44,429 nucleotides of DNA, from positions 1 to 44,429 of the IMG/VR virus record IMGVR_UViG_3300028612_001997, one strand, 5' to 3'. Source of the stretch: a virus. Shown in pieces: positions 1-7,510 of this stretch. The position numbers were made by a program, and so were the translations under genes. The stretch's first letter is position 1. Each line of letters starts with the position of its first letter. Below the pieces are notes generated by a model. The model did no database searches. It was not told the origin of the DNA and was given only the letters and a program-made list of their open reading frames with translations.

Positions 1-388
1 AAGCCTGAATAACGCTTGACTTTTTAGCACTGCCAGCCTGGACAGGGTTTTCCACACTATCTGTGGATAACCCTGTTTACAACCACTAGAAAACGTCCCG
101 CAATCGCCATGAACAGTGACCCAGCCTTAAATTGATCATTTTTTAACCTAACGTAAGACACTGATTTTAAACAAATTAAGCTAAACAGCTGATTTTTTGC
201 GTCATATTTATGTGGCTGTGCACAACCCCTTTCACAAAGATGCAAAAGTGGACAAGTCAAGCACAATATTGACAAAAAACGCGTGAAATAGACGCAAGTT
301 CTAAATGGCGGGAATGCAAAAAGAGCAAGTGAGGAAACTCATTGCTATTTGCTAATCAGAATATTTTGAGGAAGCAGACAAAACGAGG
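1..388. other. Intergenic region upstream of the tRNAs, no gene seen
   Basis: No convincing coding region is visible in this AT-richer stretch. One perfect DnaA-box match (TGTGGATAA, 62-70) and a one-mismatch copy in the other orientation (TTTTCCACA, about 49-57) sit close together near the left edge. A single pair is too little to call an origin, and the neighbouring genes are not those of a gammaproteobacterial oriC. No clear hairpin plus U-run terminator follows the tRNA-Glu on the minus strand. Confidence 0.5.
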
Positions 389-464
389 TGGCGTCCCATA
401 AGGGGTTCGAACCCTTGTTACCGCCGTGAAAGGGCGGTGTCCTAGACCACTAGACGAATGGGAC
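389..464 (-). tRNA. tRNA-Glu (anticodon TTC), CCA encoded
   Basis: The minus strand folds into a full cloverleaf. The 7-bp acceptor stem GTCCCAT/ATGGGAC is perfect, the anticodon arm is CCGCC-CTTTCAC-GGCGG with anticodon TTC, and the T arm contains GGTTCGAACC. The 3' CCA is encoded at 389-391. It follows tRNA-Ala on the same strand with a 50-bp gap, and the pair is probably one transcript from the promoter at 613-641. Confidence 0.97.
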
Positions 465-514
465 GTATCTGACCTGAAAAGCCTTCGACAGTGCACTATC
501 AGCTTAACTGATAT

Positions 515-590
515 TGGTGGAGCCTAGCGGGATCGAACCGCTGACCTCAACACTGCCAGTGTTGCGCTCTCCCAGCTGAGCTAAGGCCCC
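515..590 (-). tRNA. tRNA-Ala (anticodon GGC), CCA encoded
   Basis: The minus strand forms a cloverleaf. The acceptor stem is GGGGCCT/AGGCTCC with one G-U pair, the anticodon arm is CAACA-CTGGCAG-TGTTG giving anticodon GGC, and the T arm contains GGTTCGATCC. The CCA end is encoded at 515-517. It is the promoter-proximal tRNA of a two-tRNA unit placed just downstream of gltX. Confidence 0.97.
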
Positions 591-612
591 ACATGTCTTG
601 AAGACGGAGCGT

Positions 613-641
613 ATACTACTGATTCGCCTGATCTTCGTCAA
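613..641 (-). promoter_or_regulatory. Sigma-70 promoter of the tRNA-Ala/tRNA-Glu unit
   Basis: On the minus strand a -35 TTGACG (641-636) and a -10 TAGTAT (618-613) are separated by 17 bp. A GC-rich stretch follows the -10, as is usual for stable-RNA promoters. Transcription would begin about 15 bp before tRNA-Ala. Confidence 0.75.
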
Positions 642-721
642 GCCTGTTTATCGAAGAAAACGCCGCGCTCTCACGCTAAGATCGCGCGGCGCTCTTCTCA
701 ATCACCAGTGACGATGATTAT

Positions 722-868
722 TTACAGATCGCGGTACTCTTTTTCAAACCGCTTCGCCTGCTTTTTGGACACGCCACCCAATACGGCAATCGCATGGCGA
801 AGCCGTGCACGCGTCACGTCAGAGCCAAGAATAGCCATCGCATCCATCACCGAGGTGCTTGAGGTGCC
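722..868 (-). pseudogene. gltX: Out-of-frame 3' end of gltX (C-terminal 48 codons)
   Basis: This frame encodes the conserved GltX C terminus, starting [15 protein letters not shown] and ending KEYRDL before a TAA stop at 724-722. It is displaced from the main reading frame. In related enzymes a stretch of roughly six residues ending in AITG lies at the junction, and here it is missing. The hexamer GGCACC sits exactly at the junction (868-863 on the minus strand). A deletion of about 19 or 22 bp between two GGCACC copies would explain both the loss and the frameshift. A sequencing or assembly error is the main alternative. Confidence 0.8.
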
Positions 869-2172
869 AGGAAGGCCTTCATTTTTAGCTCAAAGTACTC
901 TGCCAGACTTTTGACTTCCTCCAGCAACGCTTCTTTATGCCAAGCAGAGACGCCTTCAAAGCGCCATACCAGGAACTGCAGCAGCTTCACTAGCTCTTCG
1001 TTGTCCAGCTTCACGCTGTCAAAATCATCTTTAGTGATTGTGGGCAAGCCAGAGAAAAAGTGGCCCGCCAGCGGAACAACCTGGGAGAGCGTTTCTACCC
1101 GAGGGCGGACTTGCGGCAAAATCTGCTTCACGTAGGCATCATTGAACGCCCACTCACGCAGCGCCTGCAGCAGTGCGTCGTCGTCCAAGTCTTCACGGAT
1201 ATAAACACCGTTCAACCACGTCAATTTCTCTAGGTCGAACACGGGCCCGCCGAGTGAGACACGCTGAATATCAAATTCTGCCATCATCTCTGACAAGCTG
1301 AATTTTTCACGCTCATCAGGCATCGACCAACCCATACGGCCCAGGTAATTGGTCACGGCCTGGGGTAAAAAGCCCATGCGGCGATAGTAATTGATCGACG
1401 TTGGGTTTTTACGCTTGGAGAGCTTGGACTTATCCGGGTTACGCAGCAGCGGCATATGGCAAAGCTGCGGCATTTCCCAACCAAAGTACTCATACAGCAG
1501 TTGATGCTTCGGCGCGGAATTGATCCACTCTTCACCACGCAGCACGTGGGTAATGCCCATTAAATGATCGTCCACCACGTTAGCTAAGTGGTACGTAGGC
1601 ATACCATCTGATTTCATCAGAATCTGAGCATCAACCTGCGCCCAATCCACTTCAATCGTACCGCGCAGCATATCGCTAACCACGCACACGCCTTCGCTGG
1701 GCACGTTCATACGAATCACATAGGGCCAGCTTTCCTGCTCACGACGTGATTGCTCTTCTGCGTCCAGGGCTAAATCAGTTGGCTTCAATGCCAAATGCAG
1801 GCCTGCCTCTTTGCGTGACTCGCGCAGCTCATCAAGCTCTTCGCTGGTGCGGTAACACTTAAAGGCATGCCCGGCGTCTAGCAACTGCTGGGCATACTTC
1901 GCATAAATATCGCCCCTCTCGCTTTGCCGATACGGCCCGTGGGGACCACCTACATCCGGGCCTTCATCCCACTCAAGCCCCAACCAACGCAATGAGTCGA
2001 GAATCATCTGCTCTGACTCAGGAGTGGAGCGTACTTGATCGGTGTCTTCAATACGCAAAATGAACTGACCGCCGTGCTGGCGAGCAAAGCAGAGATTAAA
2101 CAGTGCAATATAGGCCGTGCCTACATGAGGGTCTCCAGTAGGAGAAGGCGCGATACGAGTACGTACGGTCAT
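847..2172 (-). CDS. gltX: Glutamate--tRNA ligase, frameshifted before its C terminus
   Basis: This is a class I aminoacyl-tRNA synthetase that charges tRNA-Glu in the cytoplasm. The HIGH-type motif region [12 protein letters not shown] lies at residues 8-19 and the KMSKS-equivalent KLSKRK in the middle of the protein. The Rossmann catalytic domain and most of the anticodon-binding domain are present. The ATG at 2172 is preferred over a TTG one codon upstream, because AAGGGA lies 7-10 bp before the ATG. The frame ends after 441 residues, and the last four (QAPR) are not GltX-like. The family is about 490 residues long and the missing end is found in another frame at 722-868. If real, this would remove the last anticodon-binding helices of an enzyme that is normally essential. 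It shares its locus with tRNA-Glu. Confidence 0.93.
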   Translation of the reverse strand: MTVRTRIAPSPTGDPHVGTAYIALFNLCFARQHGGQFILRIEDTDQVRSTPESEQMILDSLRWLGLEWDEGPDVGGPHGPYRQSERGDIYAKYAQQLLDAGHAFKCYRTSEELDELRESRKEAGLHLALKPTDLALDAEEQSRREQESWPYVIRMNVPSEGVCVVSDMLRGTIEVDWAQVDAQILMKSDGMPTYHLANVVDDHLMGITHVLRGEEWINSAPKHQLLYEYFGWEMPQLCHMPLLRNPDKSKLSKRKNPTSINYYRRMGFLPQAVTNYLGRMGWSMPDEREKFSLSEMMAEFDIQRVSLGGPVFDLEKLTWLNGVYIREDLDDDALLQALREWAFNDAYVKQILPQVRPRVETLSQVVPLAGHFFSGLPTITKDDFDSVKLDNEELVKLLQFLVWRFEGVSAWHKEALLEEVKSLAEYFELKMKAFLAPQAPR

Positions 2173-2459
2173 CAACAGTTCCCTTTAGCAGTTAAGCGTG
2201 GCGCCATTATACGCACCCTAAGAACAACCAACAGCATTGGAAAGGGAACGAGTTTGACTTAAAAGCGTCTGATCGAAAGCTCTCAGAACATAGATAGGAA
2301 GATGCGCGTTAAAGCACAATCGCTTAGTATGGTGTAGTACCTATGATTCGTGTTCATAAATGAGAATGGGTTGCACCTTTCTCTGCATGATCAGAGCGCC
2401 GTCTTAACGGGCGGAAGTACATTCAACGAGCTGATTTAGCTCATCGATAGGAAAATGAA

Positions 2460-2984
2460 ATGGAATCGCTAGGCTCACGTATCAAGCAACTGCGGCTTAG
2501 GGCCAAGCTCAACAAAGCTGCCCTTGCTCGTAAAGTTGGCGTGTCAGATGTCACCATTTCTTACTGGGAGTCCGGGGCGATCAAACAGATCGGCCACGAG
2601 CGCTTAGTGGCGCTCGCCGATGCCCTTGATTGCTCGCTGGCGACCCTTTTGGAAGGTGACAGTGCGCCTCAACTGTTGACCCTGACCCATACTGGTCCCC
2701 TCCCCTGGGAACAGGTTCAGGCAACGACCATTACCGTACCGCATCATCTGCCGTTGAAGATTGACTGGAAAGCACCTTGCGTGATGGCCACCCCTGGCAA
2801 AGAAACGGATTTTTCACCAGTAGCCTCTGGTGATTTGCTGTTGCTTGGCCCAACGCATGTGTTTCATAAAGCAGGCCACTATCTCATCCAGCGTGATGGC
2901 CGATTTGTCATTGAGCACTTCTCCAAAGCGCCCACTGACACCTCGATTCATGCGGTGTTGTTAGCACACTGGTGTCCTGCCTAA
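2460..2984 (+). CDS. XRE-family helix-turn-helix regulator
   Basis: The protein has 174 residues. Residues 5-62 form a Cro/CI-type helix-turn-helix, with the recognition part around KAALARKVGVSDVTISYWE. The C-terminal half (about 90-174) resembles the sensor fold of LexA/S24-type phage repressors but shows no Ser-Lys dyad, so autocleavage is unlikely. It lies outside the attL core, so it belongs to the host or to an older phage relic. The ATG follows GATAGGAAAATGAA with AGGA as ribosome site. Its target is unknown; no clear operator palindrome is seen in the 284 bp upstream. Confidence 0.8.
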   Translation: MESLGSRIKQLRLRAKLNKAALARKVGVSDVTISYWESGAIKQIGHERLVALADALDCSLATLLEGDSAPQLLTLTHTGPLPWEQVQATTITVPHHLPLKIDWKAPCVMATPGKETDFSPVASGDLLLLGPTHVFHKAGHYLIQRDGRFVIEHFSKAPTDTSIHAVLLAHWCPA

Positions 2985-3003
2985 AGCATCTACCTCCCCA
3001 TCC

Positions 3004-3582
3004 CTACTTGTCCTCAATAACGTCCACCTGGTCGCGGGTCCGTCTTGGTTCACTGCCTACCAAGAAACGGCGCGAGTAGGTGGCTACCTGCCCTAACCCA
3101 TGGCGGGACTGGCTGATGAGCTCTCCCGCCAAGTATTCACCCTGGGTACCAATGCGCGCCTGCACGCTTTCTGGCTGAACGGCAGCCTCACCTAACTGCA
3201 CGGTGACAAGATAATTGCCATCCGGTAAGCCACTGCCAGAGCCTAGTGGGCCAGCTTCAAATTTACCATTCACCACACGTGTACGCTCTTGCCAGCGTAC
3301 GCGGCTAATTTCTCGCTCTACCACTACTTGTAGCTGGGCATCATTTGGCAGATTGGTTTCGCCTTCCACCATCAAACGCCGGTCTGGACGTAAAAAAGCA
3401 GCGGTTGAAATCATTACATTGAGCGGCTCAACCTGTTGTGCAGGCGGCTCAGGTTCAGAAGCACGCTCTTCGGCCACTGAGTGTGGCTGGTGTTGTGCGA
3501 CCTCTTCCTCAGGCCCACTACAGCCGTACAACAGCAGGGTACCCACTAGCGCCACGCCAACATAACCTAGCGTTTTCCCCAT
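3004..3582 (-). CDS. Predicted lipoprotein, unknown function
   Basis: The 192-residue product begins with a basic start and a hydrophobic stretch that ends in the lipobox LLYGC (Cys 21), followed by an acidic, proline-rich linker to about residue 50. The remainder looks like a beta-rich domain with an Ig-like flavour (NVMISTAAFLRPDRR, then DGNYLVTVQLG). This suggests a periplasmic domain held to a membrane. GAGGAG stands just before the ATG. It is convergent with the XRE gene, with no obvious terminator between them. I do not recognise the family. Confidence 0.8.
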   Translation of the reverse strand: MGKTLGYVGVALVGTLLLYGCSGPEEEVAQHQPHSVAEERASEPEPPAQQVEPLNVMISTAAFLRPDRRLMVEGETNLPNDAQLQVVVEREISRVRWQERTRVVNGKFEAGPLGSGSGLPDGNYLVTVQLGEAAVQPESVQARIGTQGEYLAGELISQSRHGLGQVATYSRRFLVGSEPRRTRDQVDVIEDK

Positions 3583-3976
3583 AATGACTCCTCATCTTCT
3601 GTAATAGGCGTAATGCTGCCTCTCTCGGGCTCTCACCATACCGCTTTTGACCACAAAATACGCAAAGTGATGCAGGGGTTTATAAGAGCTGATGAGGGCT
3701 GCGCGATAATTGAGACAGACCCCTCACCCCTTCTTAGAGACGCCATGCCTCTCCAAGGGGTCCACAGTGTTAGGACCTCAACGGTCGTACAGAGATAGCT
3801 TAGCTTTGTACTGTTCATAGCTTCTTGCGTACAATCGCACGTCAACGATGCCCCTTCGAATACATAGCCATGGTGCACCACCGCTTTTCGCTACACGGCA
3901 AGAAACTTGCTATTGGTACATTAGTGGTACATAGAGCATGACTTATAGATAGCATCTTATGATGCAAGTGATTGAT
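3583..3976. other. Intergenic region upstream of the dusA stub; old dusA promoter region
   Basis: No gene is supported here. A plausible promoter toward dusA is TTGTAC (about 3807) with TACAAT (about 3831). A copy of a short repeat that also flanks the prophage ends lies at 3913-3930 (TTGGTACATTAGTGGTAC), in inverted orientation relative to the phage-side copies. Confidence 0.45.
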
Positions 3977-4039
3977 ATGAAGAAACAAAGCCCAGCAGAC
4001 ATGGCACGCCGATTCTCCGTCGCCCCTATGATGGATTAG
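3977..4039 (+). pseudogene. dusA: dusA 5' stub cut off by prophage insertion
   Basis: This 20-codon fragment reads MKKQSPADMARRFSVAPMMD and then TAG. The final residues FSVAPMMD are the conserved start of DusA and are identical to codons 24-31 of the intact gene at 42032. The stop is created by the first phage bases after the attachment core (GATTAG here, GATTGG in the intact gene). It is the separated original 5' end of the host gene. Confidence 0.92.
4013..4037. other. attL core of the dusA-integrated prophage
   Basis: These 25 bp are identical to 42101-42125 and lie in the 5' part of dusA, covering codons for SVAPMMD. The sequence diverges on both sides of the shared block, which defines the left junction of the prophage. 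dusA is a known insertion target of tyrosine-recombinase elements. Confidence 0.93.
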
Positions 4040-4077
4040 ACCGAACCCCCGCCGTTAAGCCTCCCGTTCAGAACAAG

Positions 4078-4096
4078 TACCAAATTTGTGCCAACA
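4078..4096 (+). repeat. Candidate integrase arm site, left
   Basis: GTACCAAATTTGTGCCAAC lies 41 bp inside attL. It matches 15 of 19 positions of GTACCAGAAATGTACCAAC at 41969-41987, in the same orientation. In the excised circle the two would flank the core, as arm-type integrase sites do. The assignment is inference from position and similarity. Confidence 0.4.
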
Positions 4097-4194
4097 AAAT
4101 AGCGCTTTTGCTCTATTCGCCTATTGCTTACAGATATGCGTGTGACGCGTGTGCGTGCGCATCATGCGTGAAGGCTACACCAGAATGTTTGGGG

Positions 4195-4497
4195 GGCTCG
4201 GAAAAAGGTAATAAAGGTAACCAATCTCAGAAATATGACCTAAGCCATTGAAAATAATTAAATTAAAACAGGCGTTCAAAAGGTAATAAAAAGGTGATCA
4301 ATAGGTAACCACATTACCTTTTAAAAAGGTGAATTGAGCATTTTATAAAACCTATTAATATCAATAACTTAAACAAAGATTACCTTTTGCATCACCTTTT
4401 ATTACCTTTTAGAGGTAATCTATAAGTCATTTAAAATCAGTTAGTTAGGATCAAAAAAGAGCCTGATCACCTAGATTACCTTTTCCCGACACCCCCC
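4195..4497. repeat. Iteron cluster with nested dyad symmetry (candidate origin or centromere-like site)
   Basis: About eleven copies of AAAAGGTRAT or close variants lie here in both orientations. Rightward copies start near 4202, 4213, 4278, 4288, 4301 and 4323. Leftward copies lie at 4313-4322, 4379-4388, 4391-4400, 4401-4410 and 4475-4484. The outer arms begin and end with a run of six G or six C followed by a CGG/CCG-like block. The inner arms (4278-4310 and 4379-4420) are inverted copies of one another. The centre (4333-4378) is very AT-rich. No coding region crosses it. It resembles an iteron origin such as P4 ori/crr, but could be a partition site or integrase/excisionase arms. Confidence 0.7.
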
Positions 4498-4820
4498 ATG
4501 CTTCTTAGAACTCCACCTCATGGCTGTGTCACTCCACCTGCTGTGTGAAGAAATTCGCATGATTCCGCATGAAAATAGGCGTATGAAATTTGGCTGTAAG
4601 CCCTAGTGACGGCGCGGCTTAGCGGCATGTGCATGGGTGCATAAAAACACACAGGTTTAGCGCGCAGGCGGGGCGGGGAGTCGATGGCGCGCCAGGGGGT
4701 GCGGGCGGCTTGATTGACAGCTGGGGGCGGTGCCGCTAGTCTTAGCCCCAAGAGTGTAGTAGCTTGATGACTGCCGGATCTCCGCGCCCGATAGACGTGG
4801 TTTTTTTATGCCTGCTTTTT
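4498..4820. other. Non-coding stretch between the iterons and the antirepressor leader
   Basis: No credible gene is seen. The base composition changes abruptly from very AT-rich (iterons) to GC-rich around 4660-4740. A short CTGGGTAACCCAG palindrome at 4821-4833, followed by a T run at 4838-4842, closes the stretch and could be a weak terminator or attenuator before the C4-like RNA. Confidence 0.4.
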
Positions 4821-4843
4821 CTGGGTAACCCAGCCAGTTTTTA

Positions 4844-4923
4844 TGGCCGGGAGGGTGACGGATACAATACCCGCAAGGGGAAGAAGTCACACCGTGCAGT
4901 CACGGCTACTAACCTCCCGGCCA
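4844..4923 (+). ncRNA. C4-like antisense RNA upstream of the antirepressor genes
   Basis: The segment is closed by an 11-bp perfect stem, TGGCCGGGAGG (4844-4854) with CCTCCCGGCCA (4913-4923). Inside are a stem GTGAC/GTCAC (4855-4859, 4886-4890), a CCC-GCAA-GGG hairpin (4870-4879) and a CCGTG-CAGT-CACGG hairpin (4892-4105 region, ending 4905). This multi-hairpin junction just before an antirepressor operon matches the layout of the C4 RNA of P1/P7 and many prophages, which blocks translation of the ant operon in the lysogen. The fold is seen; the family assignment is from memory of that architecture. Confidence 0.6.
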
Positions 4924-4965
4924 CCTCATTCGTGGTGGTCAACCGTTTAGTAGCGGAGACTGTTT

Positions 4966-5724
4966 ATGTCAGCCCACATCATTCCTTTCCAGTTCGATAC
5001 CCAAGAAGTCCGCACGCTGTTGATTGACGAACAGCCGTGGTTTTTTGCCATGGATGTATGCGCTGCGCTGGATCTGCGTGACACCAACAAAGCGCTGATC
5101 GGGTTGGACGACGACGAGAAACGTAAACACGAACAGTATTCGGGTTCGGGTAGAAAACCCATACTAATCAATGAGTCTGGTCTGTATTCCCTGATACTAC
5201 GCAGCCGTAAAACCGAGGCACGCCGGTTCAAGAAGTGGGTGACCGCCGAGGTGCTGCCCGCTATCCGCAAGTATGGCTACTACGATATTTCTTCGACCAC
5301 TATCGGTACCGATGGCCTGCATATCCTGCATGAATTGATTGGCAAAAAGCTCAAACGTTTGCCGAGCGCCCAACAGCGCCAAGCGCGTTCCCAGCTATGG
5401 GGATTGGTACACACACGCTTCAACGTGCCCAGGGCCGAACTGATCCCAGCCGATGAGTTAAACAACGCCTGCAACTTTATTGCCGCCTGTGCCCCACATC
5501 CCGCCATACCCACCGCCAGCCCGCTGGACAGCAGCGACTGCACCAACCTGTATGCCCTGTGCCACCATATGCAGGCGTTGCGGCAGCTTGACCGCCAGTA
5601 CCATCTTTACGAGGCGCTTAGCCAGCTAGGTTCCCCGGCAGGCAAAGCGATGTACAGCCACATGGTAGACGGTGCCGCGATTGCGGGCCGCTACCTTGAG
5701 CGCCTACAGCAGCAAGTCCACTAA
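4966..5724 (+). CDS. BRO-N/P22AR-type phage antirepressor
   Basis: The product has 252 residues. The N-terminal BRO domain (about 8-105) contains WFFAMDVCAALDLRDTNKAL and the typical end RRFKKWVTAEVLPAIRKYG. The C-terminal part (about 118-250) resembles the P22AR antirepressor domain. Such proteins bind or bypass the prophage repressor to start the lytic cycle. GCGGAG lies upstream of the ATG. The gene follows the C4-like RNA by about 40 bp and is followed after 25 bp by an AntA-type gene, so both probably form one operon under antisense-RNA control. Confidence 0.9.
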   Translation: MSAHIIPFQFDTQEVRTLLIDEQPWFFAMDVCAALDLRDTNKALIGLDDDEKRKHEQYSGSGRKPILINESGLYSLILRSRKTEARRFKKWVTAEVLPAIRKYGYYDISSTTIGTDGLHILHELIGKKLKRLPSAQQRQARSQLWGLVHTRFNVPRAELIPADELNNACNFIAACAPHPAIPTASPLDSSDCTNLYALCHHMQALRQLDRQYHLYEALSQLGSPAGKAMYSHMVDGAAIAGRYLERLQQQVH

Positions 5725-5749
5725 TCGATTGTTAGCAAAGGAGAAACCC

Positions 5750-6394
5750 ATGAACGATATGATGATTCCGGTGTTTCAGTCGGAGGAGGCGCTGCTGTGC
5801 AACGCCCGTGACCTGCATGAGTTTTTGGAAGTAGGCAGGCGATTCACGACTTGGATTCAAGAGCGAATCGAACAGTATGGATTTGAAGAAGGATTAGATT
5901 TCCTAGTCTTAGAAATGGTGCCTGGAAAAGGCCACAAAACCTCCTCCCAAAATGGGGAAGCCCTGAAATCAATCACTTACGCTGAAAACTTCGGCCAGCA
6001 GGGTCGTATTGAGTACCACCTGACGATTGGAATGGCCAAAGAACTGGCGATGATCGAAAACAACGCCATGGGCCGCAAGGTGCGGCGCTACTTTATCCAG
6101 CGTGAACGGCAAGCCGTGGCGCTGTTAAAGCAGCAGGCGACTGAGGTGCAGCCACTGGAACAGGTGCGGAAGCGCATCAAGGACACGCCGAAGTTCCGCT
6201 ACCTGCTCATTTTGCAGGAACAAAGCCGCACCCTAGCGCGGGAGCTTGCCAGGAACGAAGACCCACGGGAGCGGTTCAACCTGCACTGCGCTCTGCGGCA
6301 GGTGAATGATGCGATTGGCCTGCCCACTGAACCATTAGAGGTGTGGAACGCCACACACCTCCCACCGGCACCGCCACAGATTGCTTCCACCTAA
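5750..6394 (+). CDS. AntA-type antirepressor, copy 1
   Basis: This 214-residue protein has an AntA/AntB domain (about 5-110) with CNARDLHEFLEVGRRFTTWI and the shared segment YHLTIGMAKELAMIENNAMG, then a helical C-terminal region. It is likely an antirepressor or early regulator. The ATG at 5750 is chosen because AAAGGAG stands 7 bp before it; the frame is open further upstream only through overlap with the BRO gene. It is a clear paralogue of the protein at 39906-40607: most of both halves align, but the linker at about residues 50-85 differs. A strong terminator follows. Confidence 0.88.
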   Translation: MNDMMIPVFQSEEALLCNARDLHEFLEVGRRFTTWIQERIEQYGFEEGLDFLVLEMVPGKGHKTSSQNGEALKSITYAENFGQQGRIEYHLTIGMAKELAMIENNAMGRKVRRYFIQRERQAVALLKQQATEVQPLEQVRKRIKDTPKFRYLLILQEQSRTLARELARNEDPRERFNLHCALRQVNDAIGLPTEPLEVWNATHLPPAPPQIAST

Positions 6395-6400
6395 CGAAAG

Positions 6401-6425
6401 CGCCGCCCCATTGGGCGGCGTTTTT
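6401..6425 (+). terminator. Rho-independent terminator of the antirepressor operon
   Basis: A perfect 8-bp stem CGCCGCCC/GGGCGGCG with a CATT loop is followed by five T. It lies between the antirepressor operon and the convergent portal gene and may work in both directions. Confidence 0.9.
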
Positions 6426-6439
6426 GGTTGGATGTGTGG

Positions 6440-7510
6440 TTAATGAATCGGGGCAGCGGGTGGCTCGCTAGCAGAAGCCAACGAATACTCCCGAAACCGA
6501 ATCACCTCCTCCCCCAGCACGTCGTTAATCTCACTGAACACCGCCTGCACAGGCTCAAGCTCGTTGGTGACGAACACCTTGGCGGCTTTCTCCACGTCGC
6601 CAAACCCACCGGTGTTGTTGGGAATAATACCCATCAGCTGCGGCGGAATGCGGTGGCCGGCGAGCTGATCATCGCGGGTGATGTTCTTGATCGCGGCGAA
6701 GTCGTCCTTGGCGGCCACCTCGCTGATCGGGATGATCTGGATGCCGTCTTTTTTGCCGTTGGGGCTGTACAGGAACAGGTTGCGGAAGTTGCCCACGCCC
6801 TTCGACTCTTTCAGCGCGGTGCGCATGGCGTCGATGTCCTCCTGGTTGTGGGCCGGGTCAGAAACGTACATCACGAACCCCGCGTGAGAGCCGTTCAGGT
6901 AGTACTTGCGCCGGAACAGCGTGGCGTTCTCGTTCAGGAAAATCGACTGCAGCGCGCCCAGGTAATCCGGCACGCCGTACACCTCCTGGTTAATATCCGG
7001 CTCCAACAGGTGGATGATGCTGCCCTCATCGAACTCGCTACGCTCTGACCAGTTGGGCACCCAGAAATAACGTTTGAGATCCGCCCCACGGCGAACGTAT
7101 TTCGCCCGCGCAGGCTTCAAGGCCAGCAACCTCCCCAAGCGGCCGAAGATCTGCTCCAGGTAGCAGTTGCCAAACACCAGGTAGTCGGTGGCCAGCGCGC
7201 TAAACGCCTGGCGGCTGAGTAGCGGGTGAGGAATGAATGAGCGCACCAGGATATTGCGCTTCACCTGAATGGCCGAGCCGTGGTGCGCCGTGGCCCGGTA
7301 AGTCTGGGCCAGCGCGGGAAAATCCACCGGCGGCTCGTACCACTCATTGCCCAGCATCCAGCAGCCGGTATAGAAAAAATCATAACCATCAATTACCGGC
7401 GTCGGCTCGCCGAAGCTGAACGCCTCCGCTTTGGCAGGCGCGGCCGTGGTCTCGGTGTCTGTCACGTAAGCGGGCACGCGCACCCGTGGCTTTGCTGCCG
7501 CGTCGCTCAT
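6440..7510 (-). CDS. Q: Phage portal protein, P2 gpQ family
   Basis: The 356-residue protein fits the P2-type (PBSX) portal family, which forms the dodecameric DNA entry ring of the capsid. Family-typical parts are YTGCWMLGNEWYEPPVDF near residue 47, the LLSRQAFSALATDYLVFGN segment, and HRIPPQLMGIIPNN near the C terminus. The length matches P2 gpQ. The start ATG overlaps the end of the terminase gene as ATGA, so the two are translationally coupled in one leftward unit, as in P2. Confidence 0.97.
   Translation of the reverse strand: MSDAAAKPRVRVPAYVTDTETTAAPAKAEAFSFGEPTPVIDGYDFFYTGCWMLGNEWYEPPVDFPALAQTYRATAHHGSAIQVKRNILVRSFIPHPLLSRQAFSALATDYLVFGNCYLEQIFGRLGRLLALKPARAKYVRRGADLKRYFWVPNWSERSEFDEGSIIHLLEPDINQEVYGVPDYLGALQSIFLNENATLFRRKYYLNGSHAGFVMYVSDPAHNQEDIDAMRTALKESKGVGNFRNLFLYSPNGKKDGIQIIPISEVAAKDDFAAIKNITRDDQLAGHRIPPQLMGIIPNNTGGFGDVEKAAKVFVTNELEPVQAVFSEINDVLGEEVIRFREYSLASASEPPAAPIH

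Noticed and set aside
49-70. DnaA-box pair as a chromosomal origin
   Set aside because: Only two boxes, one imperfect, with no AT-rich unwinding region or oriC gene neighbours such as dnaA or gidA.
2460-2984. XRE regulator as the prophage repressor
   Set aside because: It lies outside attL, while a complete repressor with matching operators is found at 33194-33901.
4202-4484. The repeated AAAAGGTRAT units as a CRISPR array
   Set aside because: Units are only 10 bp, occur in both orientations, have irregular spacing and no unique spacers; no cas genes are present.
4518-4890. Short leftward reading frames before the antirepressor operon
   Set aside because: They lack ribosome sites and protein-like composition and overlap a structured RNA leader.
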